Assembly: GCA_003556985.1 (NCBI GenBank)
Contig: PWPZ01000277.1
Coordinates: forward strand, 1 to 10,424
Direction of reading: 5' to 3'
DNA: 10,424 nt
DNA from: Bacteroidota bacterium
Lineage (GTDB): Bacteria; Bacteroidota; Bacteroidia; Bacteroidales; PUMT01
In this document: piece after piece, positions 6,963 to 10,424 of the stretch
How the letters are laid out: each line of letters opens with the position of its first letter
Numbering within the stretch: position 1 is the first letter of the stretch
Notes under the pieces: generated by a model
The model's input: only the letters and a program-made list of their open reading frames with translations
Told to the model about the DNA's origin: nothing
Database searches by the model: none
Program-made: the position numbers and the translations under genes

Positions 6963-7844
6963 ATGAACGATATGCAAAAAATACTCCTATTAATGTTGAC
7001 TTGCCAGGTAATAATTACCGGCTGCAGGGCCCCGGTAAGAGAGGTCGATGACACACGGACAATCTACATAAATTATACCGATTGGGCCGAAAGCGTTGCC
7101 CTTTCGTATCTTTCGGCTCATCTTCTTGAAGATGGACTTGAATATGATGTTATAATGAAACTGACCAGTGTCGATACCGCCTTTATGGAAGTGGCTTCAG
7201 GCGATGCCGACGTTTTTGTCGATACCTGGGTGCCCTATACTCATCTAAGTTTTATGGAGATGTACCAGGGGTATTTCGAAGACCTTGGTCCGAATTACCG
7301 AAATGCGCGCACCGGACTGGCAGTGCCCGAATATATGCCTGCCGAAACAATAGGCGATCTGAAGGAAATCTACAGGAATGCCATAGTGGGAATTGATCCC
7401 ACAGCAGGGATAATGCTGAATACCCAGAGGGCAATAGATATTTATGAACTGGAAAACGAGCTGCTGTCTCTTTCCGATGCAGAAATGTCAGAACGGGTGG
7501 AAAATGCCCTGCGAAGAAGGGAAAACATAGTTTTTACAGGATGGGAGCCCCACTGGCTGTTTTTCCGCTACGACCTCAAATACCTTGATGATCCTTTGGG
7601 TGTATTCCCCGATGATGAACAAATCCATACTATTGCCAGAAGCCGGTTCAGAGAAGAGCATCCACGGGCAACACGGTTTTTTGAACGTATGGTACTTACG
7701 GAAAACCAGATCAATGAATTGCTTTACGAGGTTGAAATCAGCAGGGATCCCATGGAGGGGGTACGCGTGTGGGCAGATAAAAACCAGTTCATGGTAAATC
7801 AGTGGGTGAGGGGACTGAGGCCGGAAAGGGAGAAAGTAATGTAA
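6963..7844 (+). CDS. Glycine betaine/proline-betaine-binding lipoprotein (OpuAC/ProX family)
   Basis: This 293-residue protein has a lipoprotein signal ending ITGC, with Cys21 as the lipid anchor. The mature part matches the OpuAC/ProX substrate-binding family of quaternary-amine ABC importers. It has a strand TIYINYTDWAES early, the diagnostic DTWVPYTH at residues 87-94 and GWEPHW at 193-198. Trp41, Trp89 and Trp194 are good candidates for the aromatic cage that holds the trimethylammonium group in this family. It is the last gene of the BCCT-USP operon. No ABC ATPase or permease gene is adjacent. It may partner with an ABC importer encoded elsewhere, feed the BCCT carrier, or act as a sensor. 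The start could also be Met4 (6972), which gives a more typical signal peptide; neither start has a clear ribosome site. Confidence 0.88.
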   Translation: MNDMQKILLLMLTCQVIITGCRAPVREVDDTRTIYINYTDWAESVALSYLSAHLLEDGLEYDVIMKLTSVDTAFMEVASGDADVFVDTWVPYTHLSFMEMYQGYFEDLGPNYRNARTGLAVPEYMPAETIGDLKEIYRNAIVGIDPTAGIMLNTQRAIDIYELENELLSLSDAEMSERVENALRRRENIVFTGWEPHWLFFRYDLKYLDDPLGVFPDDEQIHTIARSRFREEHPRATRFFERMVLTENQINELLYEVEISRDPMEGVRVWADKNQFMVNQWVRGLRPEREKVM

Positions 7845-7871
7845 AACCGGAATGGCAAATTGAACCACTGA

Positions 7872-7895
7872 TCCTGGTGCAATATCCCACCAGGA
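7872..7895 (+). terminator. Hairpin after the osmoprotectant operon, possible terminator
   Basis: TCCTGGTG (7872-7879) and CACCAGGA (7888-7895) form a perfect 8-bp G+C-rich stem with an 8-base loop, 28 bases after the binding-protein stop codon. There is no T-run right after the stem; a seven-T run lies only at 7935-7941, so this is not a textbook intrinsic terminator. It may stabilise the operon's 3' end or act in termination with that downstream T-run. Confidence 0.45.
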
Positions 7896-7969
7896 CATTA
7901 CCGCAGCAAAATGAGCACACTCATGGCACCTGTGTTTTTTTAGATTAACTAAACATTTTGCATTGGAAA

Positions 7970-7977
7970 TATGTTTG
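7970..7977 (+). promoter_or_regulatory. Bacteroidota-type -7 promoter box for msrA
   Basis: TATGTTTG matches the Bacteroidota -7 consensus TAnnTTTG at every fixed position. No TTG at the usual -33 distance is evident. Transcription would begin near 7982, just before the ATG at 7991. This argues against the in-frame TTG at 7958 as the start and for msrA being transcribed apart from the operon before it. Confidence 0.45.
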
Positions 7978-7990
7978 TGTAAAAAGAACA

Positions 7991-8623
7991 ATGCAACTAC
8001 TACTTGTCATTATATTCCGTTTAACCCTGCTGTTGAATGCAGATGCCTCTATAATTGAATTAGCCGATATGAAAAATAATAATAACACAAACAAACCTGA
8101 AACTATAACTCTCGGAGCCGGTTGTTTCTGGTGTGTGGAGGCAGTATTTGAAAGGCTTGAAGGAGTGAAGGAGGTGGTTTCCGGCTATTCTGGAGGCAGA
8201 ATTAAAAATCCGACCTACAGGGAAGTCACTTCGGGAAGAACAGGTCATGCAGAGGCGGTGCAGATAACCTACGATCCGGATGTTATTCCTTTCGCCAAAC
8301 TTCTGGAAATTTTTTTCATGACCCATGATCCCACCACCCTTAACAGGCAGGGAGCGGATGTGGGAACCCAATACCGCTCGGCCATTTTTTATCATACGGA
8401 AGAACAGAGACGTATAGCCGGGGAGATTAAGGCAAAGCTGGAAAATGAAAATATATGGTCCGACCCCATTGTTACTGAACTGACTCCTTTCAGCTCTTTT
8501 TACAGGGCAGAGGATTATCATCAGGAATATTACCGGAATAACCCCGATCAGGGTTATTGCCGCATGGTAATTGCCCCCAAGATGGAAAAGTTCGAAAAGA
8601 TATTCCATGAATACCTGAAATAG
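7991..8623 (+). CDS. msrA: Peptide-methionine (S)-S-oxide reductase MsrA, probably exported
   Basis: From the ATG at 7991 this is 210 residues. MsrA reduces the S epimer of methionine sulfoxide in proteins back to methionine. Catalytic Cys45 sits in GAGCFWC, with Glu88 (GHAEAV), Asp123 and Tyr128 (GADVGTQYRS) at the spacing of the E. coli active site (Cys51, Glu94, Asp129, Tyr134). A likely resolving Cys190 lies in DQGYC near the C-terminus. The first 19 residues are hydrophobic with a possible cleavage site ADA before Ser20, so the enzyme may work in the periplasm. An Arg at residue 10 interrupts the hydrophobic stretch, which weakens that reading. A later ATG at 8069 would give a cytoplasmic form of ordinary length, and the frame extends upstream only to a TTG at 7958. 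It is separated from the operon by a hairpin and converges on gltD with 20 bases between stop codons. Confidence 0.93.
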   Translation: MQLLLVIIFRLTLLLNADASIIELADMKNNNNTNKPETITLGAGCFWCVEAVFERLEGVKEVVSGYSGGRIKNPTYREVTSGRTGHAEAVQITYDPDVIPFAKLLEIFFMTHDPTTLNRQGADVGTQYRSAIFYHTEEQRRIAGEIKAKLENENIWSDPIVTELTPFSSFYRAEDYHQEYYRNNPDQGYCRMVIAPKMEKFEKIFHEYLK

Positions 8624-8643
8624 CGGGGATATCGTGCAGCCGA

Positions 8644-10083
8644 TTACTTTTCAAGAGCATTGCCTTTTGAAAGATATTCCATAATTGATACTGCGGCCCT
8701 TCTACCCGACATGATGGCGGAAACCACCAGGCTTGCGCCCAGAATGCTGTCTCCGGTGGCGAATATCTTATCAACTGCTGTGCGGTGACTTTTATCCACC
8801 CGTACATTACCCCTTTCAGAATATTCAACTTTCAGAGAATCCAGAAGTCCCTCGTGTACCGGGTGAACGAACCCCATGGATAACAGTACCAGGTCGGCAT
8901 CAATTTCCCTGAGCGATCCTTCCTTTTCTTTCATAAGCATCTTGCCGTTATCTCCCTTTAACCATTCTACCTCTGCAATTTCGGCTTTTTTTACCGATCC
9001 GTTATTGCCAAGAAGACGCCGTGTGGTGGTACTCCAGACCCTGTTGCATCCTTCCTCATGAGAGGAAGTGGTTTTTTTGATATTTGCCCAGTAAGGCCAG
9101 GGATTATCAAGGCTTCTTTTAAGTGGAGGCTCCGGGAGGATCTCTATCTGGGTAACTGATCTGGCCCCCTGTCTTATGGCAGTGCCCACACAGTCAGATC
9201 CGGTATCACCACCACCTATCACCAGCACATGTTTGCTTTTTGCAGAGATTGGTTCCTGACCGTTCAGCATTTTTCCGCTCACCACCCTGTTTTGCCGGGT
9301 AAGGAATTCCATTGCAAAATGAACGCCTTTCAGATCCCTTCCTTCCACGGGGAGATCCCTGGGTTTCATTGCCCCTACGGCAAGGCAGACCGCATCGAAA
9401 GTCTTCAGCAGCTCTTCATGAGATATGTCTGCCCCGGCCAGGGTGCCGGTCCGGAATTCCAGTCCCTCTTCTGCCAGAATATTTAACCGGCGGTCAACAA
9501 CATGCTTGGCAAGTTTGAAATCCGGAATACCATACCGCAGCAATCCCCCGGGTGCATCATCCTTTTCAAAAACAGTGACCCTGTGTCCGGCCTTGTTAAG
9601 CAGGTCGGCACAGGCAAGTCCGGCCGGCCCCGATCCGATAACGGCAACTTTCTTTCCCGTACGCGTTTTAGGGGGATTTGCCCTGATAAATCCCATCTCA
9701 AACCCCTTCTCTGCTGCCGAAAATTCATTCTCCCTTATAGTAACGGGTTCTTCATGTATAGCAAGCACACAGGCGGCTTCACAGGGGGCGGGACAAATCC
9801 TTCCGGTAAATTCGGGAAAATTGTTTGTAACATGTAACAGGTCTATTGCCCGCTTCCAGTCACCCTTATATATTGCATCCTGCCATTCGGGCATGTTATT
9901 CATTACAGGGCAGCCCCACTGGCAGAATGGAATACCGCAATCCATGCACCTGGAAGCCTGAAGCCTCCTGTCCTCATCGTTCAGGGTCTGTTCAACCTCC
10001 GAATAATCCTGGAGACGTTCCTGTACCGAACGGTATCCGCTAATTTTGCGGCCTGTATTGATAAAACCTCTTGGATCTCCCAT
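8644..10083 (-). CDS. gltD: Glutamate synthase small subunit (GltD) or close relative
   Basis: This 479-residue flavoprotein fits the usual GltD length. GltD takes electrons from NADPH through FAD and iron-sulfur clusters to the large subunit GltB, which makes glutamate from glutamine and 2-oxoglutarate in the cytoplasm. An N-terminal cluster region has Cys46, 49, 54 and 58, then Cys97, 101 and 105. An FAD-binding GSGPAG lies at 150-155, a PGGLLRYGIPDFK segment at 178-190, the NADPH-binding GGGDTG at 290-295 and a C-terminal ATGD at 442-445. After the last motif the sequence reads SILGASLVVSAI, where typical GltD has RRGQSLVVWAI, so the NADPH/FAD-domain contact region is altered. No gltB is adjacent: upstream lies 341 bases without a gene, downstream is the convergent msrA. 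It could therefore be a stand-alone GltD-like oxidoreductase. Confidence 0.88.
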   Translation of the reverse strand: MGDPRGFINTGRKISGYRSVQERLQDYSEVEQTLNDEDRRLQASRCMDCGIPFCQWGCPVMNNMPEWQDAIYKGDWKRAIDLLHVTNNFPEFTGRICPAPCEAACVLAIHEEPVTIRENEFSAAEKGFEMGFIRANPPKTRTGKKVAVIGSGPAGLACADLLNKAGHRVTVFEKDDAPGGLLRYGIPDFKLAKHVVDRRLNILAEEGLEFRTGTLAGADISHEELLKTFDAVCLAVGAMKPRDLPVEGRDLKGVHFAMEFLTRQNRVVSGKMLNGQEPISAKSKHVLVIGGGDTGSDCVGTAIRQGARSVTQIEILPEPPLKRSLDNPWPYWANIKKTTSSHEEGCNRVWSTTTRRLLGNNGSVKKAEIAEVEWLKGDNGKMLMKEKEGSLREIDADLVLLSMGFVHPVHEGLLDSLKVEYSERGNVRVDKSHRTAVDKIFATGDSILGASLVVSAIMSGRRAAVSIMEYLSKGNALEK

Positions 10084-10424
10084 CTTGAGTAATTTAACTT
10101 TGTGAATAATAATTTATAATTCCGGCTGATTAATCTGTAGGGCAACACGTCACAAAAGAATCATAAAAGTTATGACTGAAAGACTGAATAATGATTAAAT
10201 ACTGGTATGCATTTTCGACTTAAGGTCAACAAAGTATCAGGGTGTTATCGTAATTAAAAACCTGAACACTCCAAACTGTTAATTTCATCCTAATAAAACA
10301 GGTTAATCAAGTCAATATTAAATGATTTATGTTTAGCAGGTAACTCATATTTAATGTTTCAAATGGATGTATCCCCGTGTTTTATTTATCATTTTTTGTG
10401 ATACGCAGTATCATGGGGATTCAT
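10084..10424. other. Non-coding region upstream of gltD
   Basis: These 341 bases are AT-rich and contain no reading frame I can support on either strand, no tRNA and no recognisable riboswitch. The left part must hold the gltD promoter and leader on the minus strand, but no clear TAnnTTTG or sigma70 pair is visible near the start. A weak inverted repeat AACCTG/CAGGTT spans 10259-10304. The far right end holds the overlapping inverted repeats listed separately. Confidence 0.6.
10367..10424. repeat. Overlapping inverted repeats at the right edge
   Basis: The outer arms are 10367-10379 (ATGTATCCCCGTG) and 10412-10424 (CATGGGGATTCAT). They pair at 11 of 13 positions, 12 if a G-U pair is allowed, around a 32-base middle. 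Within and overlapping the right arm is a perfect 6-bp stem TGATAC (10399-10404), loop GCA, GTATCA (10408-10413). The two structures share two bases, so they compete or act as separate protein-binding sites. It may belong to a gene just beyond the window. Its role is unknown. Confidence 0.5.

Noticed and set aside
7958..7990. Extension of msrA to the in-frame TTG at 7958
   Set aside because: Rare start codon, no ribosome site, and a TAnnTTTG promoter box lies within the extension; the ATG at 7991 is preferred.
8060..8608. 182-codon minus-strand frame opposite msrA
   Set aside because: The plus strand carries the complete MsrA active site; the antisense translation has no recognisable features.
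9425..9961. 178-codon plus-strand frame opposite gltD
   Set aside because: The minus strand carries clear cysteine-cluster, FAD and NADPH motifs in the same region; this frame is a shadow.
10226..10288. A 20-residue minus-strand frame in the gltD upstream region
   Set aside because: Short, no ribosome-binding sequence of note and no recognisable product.
1..10424. CRISPR arrays, insertion sequences, tRNA or rRNA genes, prophage genes
   Set aside because: None seen: the only long repeats are in-frame protein modules, and there are no transposase, integrase or structural RNA signatures.

Overview
This window looks like a chromosomal piece of a marine or salt-exposed member of the Bacteroidota (Bacteroidales/Marinilabiliales-like), although no taxonomic marker gene is present. 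The basis is moderate G+C, A-rich leaders with few Shine-Dalgarno sequences, lipoprotein signals with an acidic residue run after the cysteine, a Bacteroidota-style TAnnTTTG promoter box, small beta-barrel proteins of a type common in that phylum, and a set of compatible-solute uptake genes.

Left edge (1-268): a reading frame on the minus strand runs off the window and may be a gene start. It faces a plus-strand promoter with perfect TTGACA and TATAAT boxes that serves the first barrel gene. Left half (269-4285): three plus-strand genes form a striking unit. A small predicted outer-membrane beta-barrel protein, an 865-residue lipoprotein (PKD-like domain followed by four tandem beta-helix modules with exact 190-residue spacing of their anchor motif), and a second barrel protein clearly paralogous to the first. 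All three carry export signals, so the unit probably builds something in or on the outer membrane. Its function is unknown, and it is the best candidate here for an undescribed system.

Centre (4371-7844): a tight three-gene operon (gaps of 24 and 18 bases) encodes a BCCT-family secondary transporter, a two-domain universal stress protein and a lipoprotein of the OpuAC/ProX glycine-betaine-binding family. The theme is osmoprotectant uptake coupled to stress. The binding protein has no ABC ATPase or permease next to it, only a BCCT carrier, a class not known to need a binding protein. A hairpin follows the operon.

Right part (7991-10083): msrA, with an N-terminal hydrophobic leader suggesting export, has its own TAnnTTTG promoter box. 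It converges on gltD (NADPH-glutamate synthase small subunit or a close relative), with 20 bases between the two stop codons. No gltB lies beside gltD, and the usual RRGQ-type sequence near its C-terminus is altered. The last 341 bases (10084-10424) carry no supportable gene. They hold the gltD leader and, at the extreme right, a pair of overlapping inverted repeats that look regulatory.
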